A stretch of 64,000 nucleotides of DNA from Gracilariopsis chorda (lineage: Eukaryota; Rhodophyta; Florideophyceae; Gracilariales; Gracilariaceae). The position numbers were made by a program, and so were the translations under genes. This document shows, piece after piece, positions 31,392 to 41,548 of this stretch (position 1 is the stretch's first letter; each line of letters begins with the position of its first letter). The stretch covers positions 61,353-125,352 of the forward strand of contig NBIV01000219.1 in NCBI GenBank assembly GCA_003194525.1. The letters are read 5' to 3'. The notes beneath the pieces were generated by a model. It saw only the letters and a list, made by a program, of their open reading frames with translations. It made no database searches and was not told the DNA's origin.

Positions 31392-32510
31392 CAAAATAGT
31401 GCGGAGTTCGGACTTAGGAAGTTGTGCTCTCCAACATATGCCATGAACAGCATCGCCTAAGATTCAAATACCTAATCGTTATGGATCTAACACGGTGAAC
31501 TCACAGGCAAACCGATCAACGGTTTGCAATCGAAACAATCTCGTGGTGCTAGGGAACTTATGGCCCAGTTTCTGTCTGATATTACTGCGCATACCAGTGA
31601 AACCCCAGGACTAAAGCACATAGACAGCATTGAGACAACAGAGTATCAAGTTGTTGTGGTCATTAATGCCGGGGAAACAGGTCCATCATGATAGCGTGCG
31701 AAACGTATGATCCCAAAACGATTGCACAGCCGGCATTCAGAACAACATTGAAGGTACCCAATGCGTCAGTGGGCAAGGGAAATTTGTCCTCAATTGCTGC
31801 TTGAGAAGAGTTTTGAGGAGTACGTTTCCCAGATCAAAAGGGAAGAGAAGATGCCATATCGACGAAGAAGGGACGTCGATCACAGCTTGTTTGTCCTGGT
31901 TGGCATGGGCACAGAAACGACTTTCTTTTGTTTCCAAACCCAAACTCATGGTTTTTTGCCAAAAACTTTTCCTACCCTTACTATATTTCTATCATTCAAG
32001 AAGGTTGAAGTGCAGCACTTCTGGGGACGAGGTATGCCCAGAAGGAAGCAAATAAGAACAAATATCTTGAAGGATACCGGCGGGGTATTCGTTATGACCC
32101 AACCGTGGTTGACTCTGATGTCTTCCGCGAATCATCCGAGTCTTCAATAGTTCTGCTGGCATCTTCATCGCAGATAAGGTCTTCTAAGGACCCAAGCTGG
32201 GTGCTGACTGGGGCTAGTTCTCGATTTGGAATGACAGCAAACGTTACCTGAGGTCTTTTTCCTCAAAGGTTACCGAAACCCATCGCATTTCATAACTACA
32301 CTTCATGCACGTACCTTGCAGGCAGTCTTGATGTTTCGTAAAAACTTTAGGAAATACATGAAGGCATTCTGGATGGGGTCGTAACAACCAAGCGTTGCAT
32401 ATCCGAAGTAACTCATGCAACCGGATTGATGACACCGTCGTCAGTTGGAATGAAAGCTCTATTCTCAAAACTGGCTGTTATCTGCTCTTCGAGAATTCTA
32501 GAGTCGTGGC

Positions 32511-33430
32511 ATGAATGAACATACAGATATGGACAACGATCTGACTACGGGAGTTGTCGTTGCGAACAACCAAGAGCCACCAGGAGAATCAGCCAAATGG
32601 GTGGGTGTAACACTGGTGACTGGGCTTCCGGGAGCTGCCAAAAGTACACCAATAAGACGCACTCTCATAGAGAGCCATACGCTGAAGATAGTTGTAATCG
32701 AGAATGAATTTGCAGATAGAGCGGCAGTGGGAGAAGCGATAGTGACGCAAGGAGCGGACATTCATTCTTTGGAAGGTTTCATTAAGCTGTCCAACGGGTG
32801 TAATTGGTGCGCGGCGCAGGACGACTTGGGGATGCTCTTCAAAGGTTGTTGGACAAAAAAAGGAGCGCTTTCGATCATGAACTTATCGAGGCTAGTGATA
32901 TGGCAGGTCCCAGTCCCGTGGTGTCTTCTTTCTGGGTGGATGAAGGACTGGACTCTGCACTCTATCTTGATACCGTTGTGGTGGCTGTAGATTTTGTGAT
33001 TTTGCAGCATTTTGTTGATGATGGAGGGACGCGGTTGGTGGCTGGGAAATAAATGGCGATTGCGGATGTGGTGCTACTGAGCAAAATCGACATGTTGCAA
33101 GGTGAAGCAACGCGGAACGAGGGAAACCGTGAATAAGAAAAGGAGCTTATAAGGGTGATTCGGGAGTATGGATGCAAAGCGCAAATTATGCCGACTTCGA
33201 GATGAAACGTGGAGCTATGGAATATGTTCACCATTCACATGTATGACAGTGAAACGACGTTAGGAGATGTTATGCAGAGCGATGGAGATGGACAGAGCCA
33301 TGCCAGACTTGAGTCAATGAGCACGAGGATGGTAACGTTTGAGAACAGGAGTTCTGACGCCGTCAAGTTGGAGCGTGATGTGGGTAGTTTGCTGTGGGAG
33401 AGGGAGCGCAGCGGTGAGGAAGGCGGGGGG
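32511..33430 (+). pseudogene. CobW/COG0523 GTPase relic, interrupted by copia element 2
   Basis: Starts with VTLVTGLPGAAKSTPIRRTL, the CobW P-loop region (family form GFLGAGKTT; the Gly before Lys is Ala here), then KIVVIENEFADRAAVGEAIV and LSNGCNWC, the site of the metal-binding CxCC motif. The frame shifts near 32815 to DALQRLLDKKRSAFDHELIE, ASDMAGPSPVVSSFWVDEGL and a Walker-B-like TVVVAVDF. After a TAA at 33050 the same frame gives ADVVLLSKIDM, the family's NKxD GTPase motif. A C-terminal piece runs from 33209 (MVTFENRSSDAVKLERDVGS, LLWE) to the copia insertion in a G-run at 33430. Such GTPases deliver metals (zinc, cobalt) to target enzymes. Confidence 0.8.
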
Positions 33431-33853
33431 TTAGTAAAGTGGGGTTATACTGGCGTTCAGTGAAGCACCTAAGTTCGGTTAGCTGTACTTGTTTATTGAT
33501 CGGACAAGTAGGGCGGTGCTTGCCTCTGGTTCTCACTACGGTAGTCCGCGAGCTCGGGGCTTAAGTACTCCTGTTGCGTATTACGTTGCACGTTTGCGCC
33601 TCTCGCCACGTACTAACTTAATGCAACCACCGTGTTGTCAGTCTAATTATCATTGCACGGCGCTCTAAGTGCAGTGGTTCATGAGCGAGCTAACGCGTGT
33701 CAACATGACAAGTGTTCATGGCGCATCCATTACTGACAGTCGTCTTGTAAGTCTGCACTAACCAAGCTGTACAGCCTGTTCTGTCAGTCTCCACGCGCTA
33801 GTCTTGCGCATTATCAGCCTGCGTGCGTACTCTCAAACCAATTGCATTCCATA
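33431..33853 (-). repeat. 3' LTR of copia element 2
   Basis: 423 bp. Differs from the 5' LTR by about three substitutions and by lacking a 29-bp tandem duplication. The purine stretch AAGAGGATGAG next to it (33854-33864, minus strand) is the likely polypurine tract. Confidence 0.93.
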
Positions 33854-33875
33854 CTCATCCTCTTAGGAATCAACG

Positions 33876-36755
33876 TTAGCCTGAAGACTTGTTAGACGAA
33901 TTGAACATGGCGTTACCAAAATCCACAGATATCTTACCATCGAATAACATCAACTCCAGACTTTCGCATATCGGGCTATCGCACTTGGTCATTGGGTCTG
34001 CGTAGTTAATCTTGCCAGGAATCCATACCATTCGGTTGATTCTGCGGGTTTCAAACTCATATCTAATCAAAGAGATGTCCCCACGAATAGACCTGTCCGT
34101 TGCATTTCGACAAGTAGACAGCGTACTATATAGGTCCTTCGAATCCACAACGATCCAAAGTCCAACCTGAATTCCAAGGAGAGTGGAAAAAGCCCTTGAC
34201 AAAACTTTTCCTTCGTCTATGGCCTCTCCAGCTGCCAGCGTTTCAGCAGAGCCAATCGATTTGACTGGCCTACGCGACTTGTGGGAACTCCAAGCAACCA
34301 CGTGAATGATAGAATTCAGCTCGAGTTTCCCGAACAGTAATCCCGCAATATATCCTAGCTGTCCGTAGTCTTCGGAGCGACTTGCGTCAGAGAACACTAC
34401 CACTGAAACTTGATACGCCTTGTCTTCGATTGGGCGCACAAATTTAAGCGTCGTGCCCTTTTTCTTAAGACTCTTCAACAGATTAATCTGCGTGATCAGA
34501 TCTTTGACCAGTGGCTTTGGACCCTTCTGCTGTAAGTAGCTTGCTGCATGTGCACAAAACGGAGAAGCAGCGACGCCTAGCCACCCTATACTGCTGTTGA
34601 GAGACCTGAAAGCTGCGAGTTCGATACTGTTTAGGCGACTATCTTGTTCCCTTCTTCTCACACGACTAATCTGTGACGCTTTGTATCCTTGCATCTTATC
34701 TTCGCCGTCAATTGCAGTGGTCATGTCGTGGAACTGGGTCACTACAAGACCGTAGAAATGAATCTTGCCGGGACCATACACAATTGTCCCAAGCTTATTA
34801 CATTTTCCGATTTGTTCGATGACGACGGCCAGGGTAGATCGTTCTCCTCCAAAAAGGATATCGTCCACCACTTTAACGGCAACGACGATGATCTTTCCAT
34901 TGGACTTCTTGTAAAACAGTTGCGGTACGTAGACAAGCTGGTGGAAACCAAAACTGCGAAGAACGTCGTCACTAAACTGCTGCCATTTAGCTCCGGCGTT
35001 AGCTAGCCCATAGGCCGCAGACAAAAGAAGCCAGTAGTGTTGATGACGGTTCTTGCATTCGCGCGGCGGAACCAAGTATACATCTCTCTGGGCTTCGGTC
35101 TGCAAAAACGCGCTCTTGAAGTCGATCTTTGCGAGCGTCCAACTAAAGATAGTGGTTAATGACAGCAATATTCGTATGCCAACTGGTGGGCAAGTCGCTG
35201 AGTCTGTCTTCAGAATGTCCTTGTCACGGTCCTTGTTACCGTGGACGGCAATTCGTGCCTTGAGCGTGAGGGAGTTATCATTGCACCTTTTGACCTTGTA
35301 GAACACATGGCTTGTGACTATGTTTGCGGTCTTGGGCACCTGGGAGACTGCCACATCGCGAACTATTTTCTCGAACGACCGTTCCTCCTTGTCGTAGGCA
35401 TTTTGAGAGGCGTAGGGCGGTAGTCCTTGCGCCTCATGCAGCATGAACTCCCCGTGGCCAAACGCTTTGTAATAGGTCTCGATGAGATTCTTTTCGGAAC
35501 TTTCCAGCTCCTGTCCCGGTGACAACTGCACTTCCCCGGCTTGCATACGATCGGCGTCCTGCGTGCCTGGTTCAGTCTGTGCTTCGGTGGGCGCTTCCTT
35601 GACATAATTCCAGACTTCGTTTTCCAGAGTGAACTTCTCCTTGTCGCCGTCATCGTAGTTAACGGAGAACTTACCTGACTTCTCGTCGTGCTGATGCACA
35701 GTTCCTTCGTAGAACTTCTTGTCGATTGGCCAGTAGACTTCGATTTTCTCCCCGACCTTCGGCAAATTGGGTCCGATACAATCTAGTTCTTCGTCGCTCT
35801 CATGCGTAGCTTGGTTCTGAGCTGCGGCTGAATTGTCTTCTTCGGACTGTGTGTCATTGTCCAAGTCCTGTACAACCTCTTCTAGGTTTCTGTCCAACTC
35901 GTCAATAGCATCTTGCACAGCGGCTGCTAGCTCGTTGTCGCATATTGCGGGCCTAACGTCTTCCATGGCTGCGTTGACTTGCCTTCCTTTCGATCCGGGC
36001 ACGGTAACAGTACGGTTGGCGACATCGTATGCTAGGACTGGCCTGTTTTCGGACCATTTGCCCCGTTTGTCGTGGTGATTCTTCACAAACACTTGGACCA
36101 TATCGCCAACGGCTACCGAGGCTTCTTCGAGTGTCTTCGATCGGAGAATGAGTGTCAGCTTGCGCTTGGCCAGCAACTGTTGGTACGCATCGATGAGATC
36201 CTGCGACAGCAGTTTGGGCAGAGAGCCAGCCTGAACAGGCCTTGCGTAGCCCTTTGCCAGCTCTTGGGCAGACAGTATTTGGCTGCCGTACAGATCGTTA
36301 GATATCCTGATGGCTTGTTGAACGAGCATCTTGTCTGTCCATTCATGCTTGTCGTTCTTCGAAGCTTCCTGCTTTCGCAAGAAAACATCGCGGATGATCC
36401 TGTGCTTAGACTCCAGCACATTCTTGCTGTGTCGGCGCGGGGGTAGCGGTCTGGTACCAATGTCTTGAGTTTGCAAGTACTCCATGAAGACGCTGTTATT
36501 GAAGCCTCTGTCGAAGGCAACCGCCTGCGGCGTCCAAAACGGAGTTACCCAGTGCGCGTCGAACACCAGGATCGCGCGCCACATCGACGTATCTTCGACT
36601 ACAGCACCAACAGAGTAACGGGATGCAGCGTCCATAGCATGCATAACGCAGTACTGATCGAGAAACATGTGGTCCACGCACACTAGATCGTTGAAGGACC
36701 TAGTTATTGCGCTGAGGGACACCTTTCGGCTTGACTTCGGCTTGGCGGTAGTTAG
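33876..36755 (-). CDS. pol of copia element 2: integrase core, Tudor-like domain, RT, RNase H
   Basis: Continues the gag-pol frame left of element B; codons between 36756 and 36854 belong to B's LTR and are not part of it. Integrase core: Asp in LVCVDHMFLDQ, Asp in AVAFDRGFNN, Glu in NVLESKHRII. A small barrel and an acidic linker follow (DLDNDTQSEEDN). A Tudor-like domain at 35601-35762 comes next. RT has SLTLKARIAVHGNKDRDKD, LAKIDFKSAFLQTEAQRDVY and active site VVDD (34860-34871). RNase H keeps VVFSDASRSEDYG, SIGSAETLAAGEA, WIVVDSKDLYS and IPGKINYADPMTK. Stop TAA at 33876. No lesion was found in this part, so before element B landed this copy probably encoded active enzymes. Confidence 0.93.
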   Translation of the reverse strand, partial: LTTAKPKSSRKVSLSAITRSFNDLVCVDHMFLDQYCVMHAMDAASRYSVGAVVEDTSMWRAILVFDAHWVTPFWTPQAVAFDRGFNNSVFMEYLQTQDIGTRPLPPRRHSKNVLESKHRIIRDVFLRKQEASKNDKHEWTDKMLVQQAIRISNDLYGSQILSAQELAKGYARPVQAGSLPKLLSQDLIDAYQQLLAKRKLTLILRSKTLEEASVAVGDMVQVFVKNHHDKRGKWSENRPVLAYDVANRTVTVPGSKGRQVNAAMEDVRPAICDNELAAAVQDAIDELDRNLEEVVQDLDNDTQSEEDNSAAAQNQATHESDEELDCIGPNLPKVGEKIEVYWPIDKKFYEGTVHQHDEKSGKFSVNYDDGDKEKFTLENEVWNYVKEAPTEAQTEPGTQDADRMQAGEVQLSPGQELESSEKNLIETYYKAFGHGEFMLHEAQGLPPYASQNAYDKEERSFEKIVRDVAVSQVPKTANIVTSHVFYKVKRCNDNSLTLKARIAVHGNKDRDKDILKTDSATCPPVGIRILLSLTTIFSWTLAKIDFKSAFLQTEAQRDVYLVPPRECKNRHQHYWLLLSAAYGLANAGAKWQQFSDDVLRSFGFHQLVYVPQLFYKKSNGKIIVVAVKVVDDILFGGERSTLAVVIEQIGKCNKLGTIVYGPGKIHFYGLVVTQFHDMTTAIDGEDKMQGYKASQISRVRRREQDSRLNSIELAAFRSLNSSIGWLGVAASPFCAHAASYLQQKGPKPLVKDLITQINLLKSLKKKGTTLKFVRPIEDKAYQVSVVVFSDASRSEDYGQLGYIAGLLFGKLELNSIIHVVAWSSHKSRRPVKSIGSAETLAAGEAIDEGKVLSRAFSTLLGIQVGLWIVVDSKDLYSTLSTCRNATDRSIRGDISLIRYEFETRRINRMVWIPGKINYADPMTKCDSPICESLELMLFDGKISVDFGNAMFNSSNKSSG
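35601..35762 (-). other. Tudor-like domain inside copia pol
   Basis: About 54 residues between integrase and RT: KVGEKIEVYWPIDKKFYEGT, then HQHDEKSGKFSVNYDDGDKE and KFTLENEVWNYV. The pattern (Gly, xVxVxWPxDxxFYxGxV, YDDGDxExxxLxxExW) is that of PDS5- and related Tudor domains, which bind methylated or other histone tails. It sits after the acidic linker and well before the RT, so it is an added module of the integrase C-terminus. Function as a chromatin-targeting tail is inferred by analogy with chromodomains of Ty3/gypsy chromoviruses. Confidence 0.8.
36751..36755. other. Target site duplication of element B (left)
   Basis: GTTAG, repeated at 49571-49575 on the other side. The 5-bp duplication fixes both ends of element B. 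Confidence 0.95.
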
Positions 36756-37647
36756 TGTGGTGCAATGCCCGGCAACGGGAGAACACCACGAAGACGTTCG
36801 GGATCTTCCTCTCACGAGGTGAACGCAGTAGCAGAGCCCTTCCAGGGGTGACACGACTAGTTCAGTTTTAAGCCGAGGTCAGCCTTCACGACTTGCGTAG
36901 GAAGGGGTAGCTGGCAAACCAGAGAAGCTCCGTCCACACGGTGTATTGCTCCAAGTAAAAGGCATGAGTCCAAACGGTGGCGCACACGACAATGAGTCGG
37001 TGTGAGACGCAGATAGCGGGGGCTATCCAAAAAGGGGAAAAGGAAAAGGAAAAGAAATAGAAAAGTGAGGGAAAAGGGGGCGAATCACAAGAGCGACTCG
37101 ATGGATATCGGCAGGGACGGGTGAAACCGTATACACGGCGAAGCCACAACTGTGAGTAGACTGGTATCCCAGAAATGGATTCTGTTAAGCGAGCAAGGGG
37201 GTTGAACAAACCGTATGCAACGGGATACCTCTCCGTGGTGGAGTCGAGTACCGCCGAAGGCGTGAATGTTCGGAGCCAAGTCCTTGGTTAGACACCCTTC
37301 TTCGGGAAGATTCTAAGCAGGAACACCCTTGTTGGGGAAGTTTACTGAGGTGCAGTGGCGGTTGCCGCTGCACTAAGTACAGTAGACTACCCAGTGTAAT
37401 AACTAAATAAATAAATAAATAAATAGAATATTTCTAACCATGTATCCACTACAGTACCACCACCCGTGTGACACGTGAGCGAGCCGTTGCCACGGCGCAT
37501 TCCGGCTATGCCGTGCACCACGTGTATGCCCACTGTCGCCGCATTGCTCCTGTTCATAACAGTGTAGTAAGTGCCATCCCCGATGTATCGGAAATTATGA
37601 ACCAGTGCCTGGAATCCCCCCCCCCCTTGAGAAGGGCGTGCACAACA
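36756..37647 (-). repeat. 3' LTR of element B
   Basis: 892 bp. The A/T-rich tract of AAAT repeats near 37402-37425 may be a TATA-like promoter region. Ends in TGCACAACA next to the internal region. Compared with the other LTR, about 19 substitutions lie in the first 276 bp and about 2 in the remaining 616 bp. Confidence 0.95.
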
Positions 37648-37668
37648 CATCCCTCTCCTTAGACGGAG
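37648..37668 (-). promoter_or_regulatory. Polypurine tract of element B
   Basis: Minus strand reads AAGGAGAGGGATG up to the 3' LTR, the expected plus-strand priming position. It overlaps a short inverted motif (CTCC at 37655, GGAG at 37665) that recurs at 42251-42264. Confidence 0.55.
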
Positions 37669-37694
37669 CGACAACCTAAACGAGGGGCGGCGCG

Positions 37695-39611
37695 ATGGCA
37701 AACGAACAACGTAAAAACACGGCCTCCTCCGGTGTTCCGGTCAACCAACTGTCAGCCTCAGCGCACTCGACGCGATCTGACTCCACATTCTCCCTCCGTG
37801 TTCACGGCTCGCCTTGCATCCCGAGAATGTCTAACCTTCCTCCCAACCGTCGTCTCCGCTATCACGGTGGCTTCACTGGCTTCCGGTCCGTTCCGCTTCC
37901 GAACAGTTCGGCTCCACCTGCATCGCGGGACCCTTCCTCCCCTCAGCCGGTTCAGAACCCTCCGCCGTCGGCGGCTGCTTCGTGGCAAGGCGCTGCATCC
38001 GGCTATGCCGATCGTTCCATCGCGGGTATCTTCCCAGGGCAGACGCCACCACTGGTGTGGCCGTTTTACGACGCCCTCATCGGGGCAGATCCGAGTACTC
38101 GGCGTGGGTGCCTCATGCTGAGGCATGCGCCCTGGTTCCATCCGCTTGCCGTCCGAGACGAGGATCTCATCGCGTCGTACGCGGATACTGTTAACACCCT
38201 TCCGGGGGACCTGCCTGGCATTGTCACCATGTCCTGGGACTGGCGCCAGCGTATTGCGATCCCGGTTCACCATGTTCGCCGAAATTCGGGGGAGTCCGCG
38301 GTTACCGCGCATGCCGCTTTCGTCCGCGTGGCACACCTCCGGCAACGCCGGGCACCGTTCGAGTTCCCCATCCGGGAGGAGCAGACTTTCGACTTTCTGA
38401 TGTACAGCATTCGCGGGGAGATGGGCTACTGCGACCGCCTTGCGGACTTGGAAACCTTCGCCTGGAGGAACGTTCCGGTTGCCCGGCAGGAAGCCCTGTG
38501 CTGGGTGCGACCCATTCTCCGAGCGGAGTTCCGATTCCTTCCCCGGACTACCCGGTCTGCCTTCTTACAGGACTTCATCCGCGATGAGCGGCGTTGGCGA
38601 GCCCGTTTCGGGTACTTCGTGCCGTATCAGAACACGGAGATCGAGCGCATTGCGGCACGCCACCGACGCGGTCGGTACGTCACCCTCCCTGAGTGGTGGT
38701 CCTCCTTGGAGGTGTGCTGGGGCTGCTTCGTTGAGCTGCCTCCGGTACTCACCTATCTAGGCTCCTCCATGTTGTGGGATCCCCGCTCGGGGCTGTGGTC
38801 CGTCGTCGTTTCTGAGTGGGCCGTCCGCGTTGCGGCGTATATCCTCGCAGAGGCGTATGACCAGTATCGACTCTGGCACATTCAGCCGCGTGTGCGGGCT
38901 GCCATCAGGAGTCTGGACCTGCGTGTCCCCCTTGGGGGTGAAGCGAACGTCAAAGAGATGCTCTCGCTACTCGATTACATCGAGGGTGTGGACTGGACTG
39001 CAGTGCCCCTGGCCAATGCCCAGCGCAATCACTCGCGAAGCGGCTCTGGCCCCGGTCTCGGGCGCAATACCCCGATTGCGGGCGATTACATCTTCTTCGA
39101 TCCCTGGGACTTCCGGGAGCTCACCCGCGCCGAAGCGGAATCATACCGGGATGCCCCGAGAGAGGTACCGGGCGACCATCCGAGAGGCTAGGTCGATGCC
39201 GACGATTATCACCGATCCTACATCGGGGGTGATCCCATGGTGGATAATGATCCGGACGATCCGGTAGATGCCGTCGTGGACGGCAGCGAGGCCGACGGAG
39301 TCGTAGGTGGCGCGGTCGATGGCAGCAACGGGTTCAATTCCGGCCCGGCGGTCCCGACGAGTGCGACTGATCCTCCGGCAATGCCGGTTCCTGCTACAGC
39401 TCCCTCGGTTGCCCCGAGTCCTACTTACCCGGCTATACCGGCTGGTCCGGCAGTTCCGGTGGCGAATGACCCTGGTGGCGTCATCGCGCAGTTCCTCCGC
39501 GAGGTGGGATTGAGCTCCAACGAATTCACCGGTGACATTGCCGCGATGCGGGACACGCTTGCTAGCCGCCCTGGCGGGGGTCCCCCGCCGAGCGGTAACA
39601 ATGGACAGTAG
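37695..39611 (+). CDS. Opposite-strand gene of element B, unknown function, one internal amber
   Basis: Starts 48 bp inside the 3' LTR and runs away from it, opposite to gag-pol. The frame has 638 codons with a single TAG at 39189-39191: residues 1-498 before it and about 140 after. Residues 1-110 are Ser/Pro-rich and disordered. From about 115 to 440 it is compact and unusually rich in Trp, Arg and aromatic residues (LPEWWSSLEVCWGCFVELPP, WDPRSGLWSVVVSEWAVRVA). The tail after the amber is acidic then Ala/Pro-rich (ATDPPAMPVPATAPSVAPSP) and ends Gly/Pro/Asn-rich. I see no signal peptide, transmembrane helix, zinc knuckle or enzyme motif, so it is not an env or a second gag that I recognise. 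No competing minus-strand coding of quality lies opposite. Some plant Ty3/gypsy elements (for example Grande with its gene23) also carry antisense-strand genes. Confidence 0.75.
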
Positions 39612-41074
39612 CTTCCTAGCATGCTGGCATTACCTTGAGATAGATAGATAATCAAGCTTACCCCTGCAAGGGGGTTTCCACAATCCCTTGTGTCATATCT
39701 CCGTCATGGAGCTCCACGCGTCGCGTTGCGCATGATGAATCCGCGTAGCGGCCGCAAGGACATGTGCGACATAAGTCTCTCCATGGGAGCGTAAGTGTCC
39801 CCAGTGGGGTTGGCTTCGCGCCTTCTCCGTGACCACGGTGGATGTCTATCTAGTCATGCATCCTACGAGGGCCGTCCGCATTTGCGGGTGTCTTGCTCAG
39901 CGCGAGGAAGGCCCCCTGGGTAAGTTTCGATCACGTCTTCCCACGCGTCCGCGAGTTGTAGCCACTGTAGTCCACCATCCCGGTCATCCGGTTCGTTCGC
40001 GACTCCGCTCGTGCGGCTCTTGCCCTCTCAGGGCGTCCCCTGGGCATCAGGTTTCGTCTGCACGCGTGCAAGCGAGCCCAGGCGTCCTGGTGCACTCCCC
40101 ATTGGGGCGTATTGACGCTTCGATCACCATCCGCCCGTTACCTGGGAGCGCCCGTTCTCAGCGTATTTCAACTGATAGGGGCCCTCAGTGCTTGCTAACA
40201 ACTCCCTAAGGGAGCATTATCTCAGAACGAGGGAGCTTTCTGCGGGAAATGAGCGGCGTCCAGCGGTCCACACCGGGAATTACCGGGGTCAGACCGGTCC
40301 AAGGCGCGAAACGCGAATAACTTCCGATTCAAGACAGCTGCAGCTTATCCTACTCGTCTGCGTACTCTCGGGATCAAGAACTGTCGAATGAGATCCTGCA
40401 ACCAGGAATTGAGCTCCCAGAAGCGGGTTAGACAAGACCTGTTCAGTAGGGCTTCTTTGAAACCAGTCGAACTGGAAAAGTGCCATAACTTTTGAACCAG
40501 CCGATAAAATCGGAATCTGTCTTCACCGAGGTACTTGGATAGGTCTAAAAGAACCTAGTACAAAACCATTTTGGAAACGGAGGTCAACCGACCAAGTTAG
40601 CCGATTTTTCGGTGGAAGCCGTTCATATGGTACTGTAGAGCCAGAAGTCCCGGTGACGGGGAAGTCTGACCGTAGCCATACGGAGTTGCGCAGCGTGGCT
40701 GCGAGTACACCAGATGTTCTGGGAGCACAGCAGCCGTCGTGAGACAGCAACATCGCCCAGAGATGGGGTACAGTACCGGAGGTCCGGAAACTGACATCCA
40801 TCGTAGATGGTTAGTAGTGTAGATAAAAACTTCAATCCTTGAAAAAGGTGCTGCGTACGAAAACAACACACCGTCATCGATGGGAAAAACCGTGCAAGCG
40901 GGAGCCCTGGAGGGGGGGGGCCTACCAGCTTGCTGGATGAAAAACCATCGGTAGTTTGATCCGAAAAACGATTGCTTCGGCGGCGGCCGACTACGTCGGT
41001 ATAGCCGCAGTGTGCGGGACGTCCCCGAGTGGGAGCGGTCCCAATTCCTTACTTCTCTCATCCGTCGTGACGGT
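39612..41074. other. Element B internal region without a clear gene
   Basis: About 1.46 kb between the opposite-strand gene and the chromodomain. A minus-strand open frame at 40597-41232 overlaps the chromodomain in another frame and shows no motifs. There is a run of nine or more G near 40913. It may hold the convergent 3' ends of the sense and antisense transcripts; no terminator could be recognised. Confidence 0.6.
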
Positions 41075-41530
41075 TTATCCCACTTGGGCGTTACACAGCG
41101 TAGCTGGCGTAGCGGTTCCCGCACGGCGGTGATATTGGACCACTTTGGATCGTGGGAGATGCTCGATAGGCTCCCACGTGTCCCAGTTCGGGTCGTAACC
41201 GTACCAACGGGAGCGGTATTCCAACACGCCATATCCGTTATAACGGTGTCCCACGACTCGCTCGAGAATATATTCTTGGATGAAGACTTCCCGGCCTTGC
41301 CGTGTTGTGGTTACACCGCTTGCGGTGCGCGTGCCCTCATGAGGGAAAATGTCCTGTAACAGGGTATCCGGGTGCCAAGTCCGGTCGACGGCGTCTTCCC
41401 CGCGAGGGGCCGCAGGTCCATCATCGTGGTAATCGGCTTGCACCTTGAGGCGACGAGGTTCATTCCGTGCTGACGGTAGCGCTTGCGCGTGTCCCAGAGG
41501 GGTGCTTCCGTGCTGCACGGTGAATGGCAC
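41075..41530 (-). pseudogene. Chromodomain end of element B integrase
   Basis: A classical chromodomain at 41123-41287: VFIQEYILERVVGHRYNGYG, then LEYRSRWYGYDPNWDTWEPI, HLPRSKVVQYHRR. The aromatic cage positions (Tyr in QEYI, Trp-Tyr in SRWYGY, Trp in DTWEP) are kept. It is in the same frame as the linker and GPF/Y module but cut off by TAG at 41549. Chromodomains of chromoviruses bind histone H3 methylation and guide insertion. Confidence 0.9.
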
Positions 41531-41548
41531 AGGCGGCGCCTCCCTAAT

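Larger units (their letters stand above)
25480..32160 (+). pseudogene. BLTP1/Csf1/Tweek-like bridge lipid transfer protein, N-terminal part, frameshifted
   Basis: The conserved N-terminus of the BLTP1 (KIAA1109, fly Tweek, yeast Csf1) family is clear: a transmembrane anchor, then a beta-groove start. These proteins tether ER to other membranes and move phospholipids through a long hydrophobic groove. Homology can be followed through changes of frame at about 26766, 27437 and 28822 and, more brokenly, to about 32160. Family members are often about 3000-5000 residues; only about 2000 codons' worth is here and no C-terminus is seen. The frame changes could be decay, sequencing errors in homopolymers, or small introns. 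The first four segments still read well, so the loss is recent or partly artefactual. The 24949-25479 interval upstream holds the presumed promoter and no other gene. Confidence 0.75.

Noticed and set aside
32641-33121. Intact metallochaperone gene
   Set aside because: The CobW motifs are spread over two frames with an in-frame TAA at 33050 and another stop near 33135; it cannot encode the whole protein.
36756-36854. N-terminal 33 residues of the open frame starting at 36854
   Set aside because: They are translated from element B's LTR; the true copia 2 protein joins from the other side of B.
37758-38345. 195-codon minus-strand frame in element B
   Set aside because: Shadow of the plus-strand gene; not in frame with, or similar to, any gag-pol segment.
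40597-41232. 211-codon minus-strand frame
   Set aside because: Overlaps the real chromodomain in another frame and has no motifs or compositional sign of coding.
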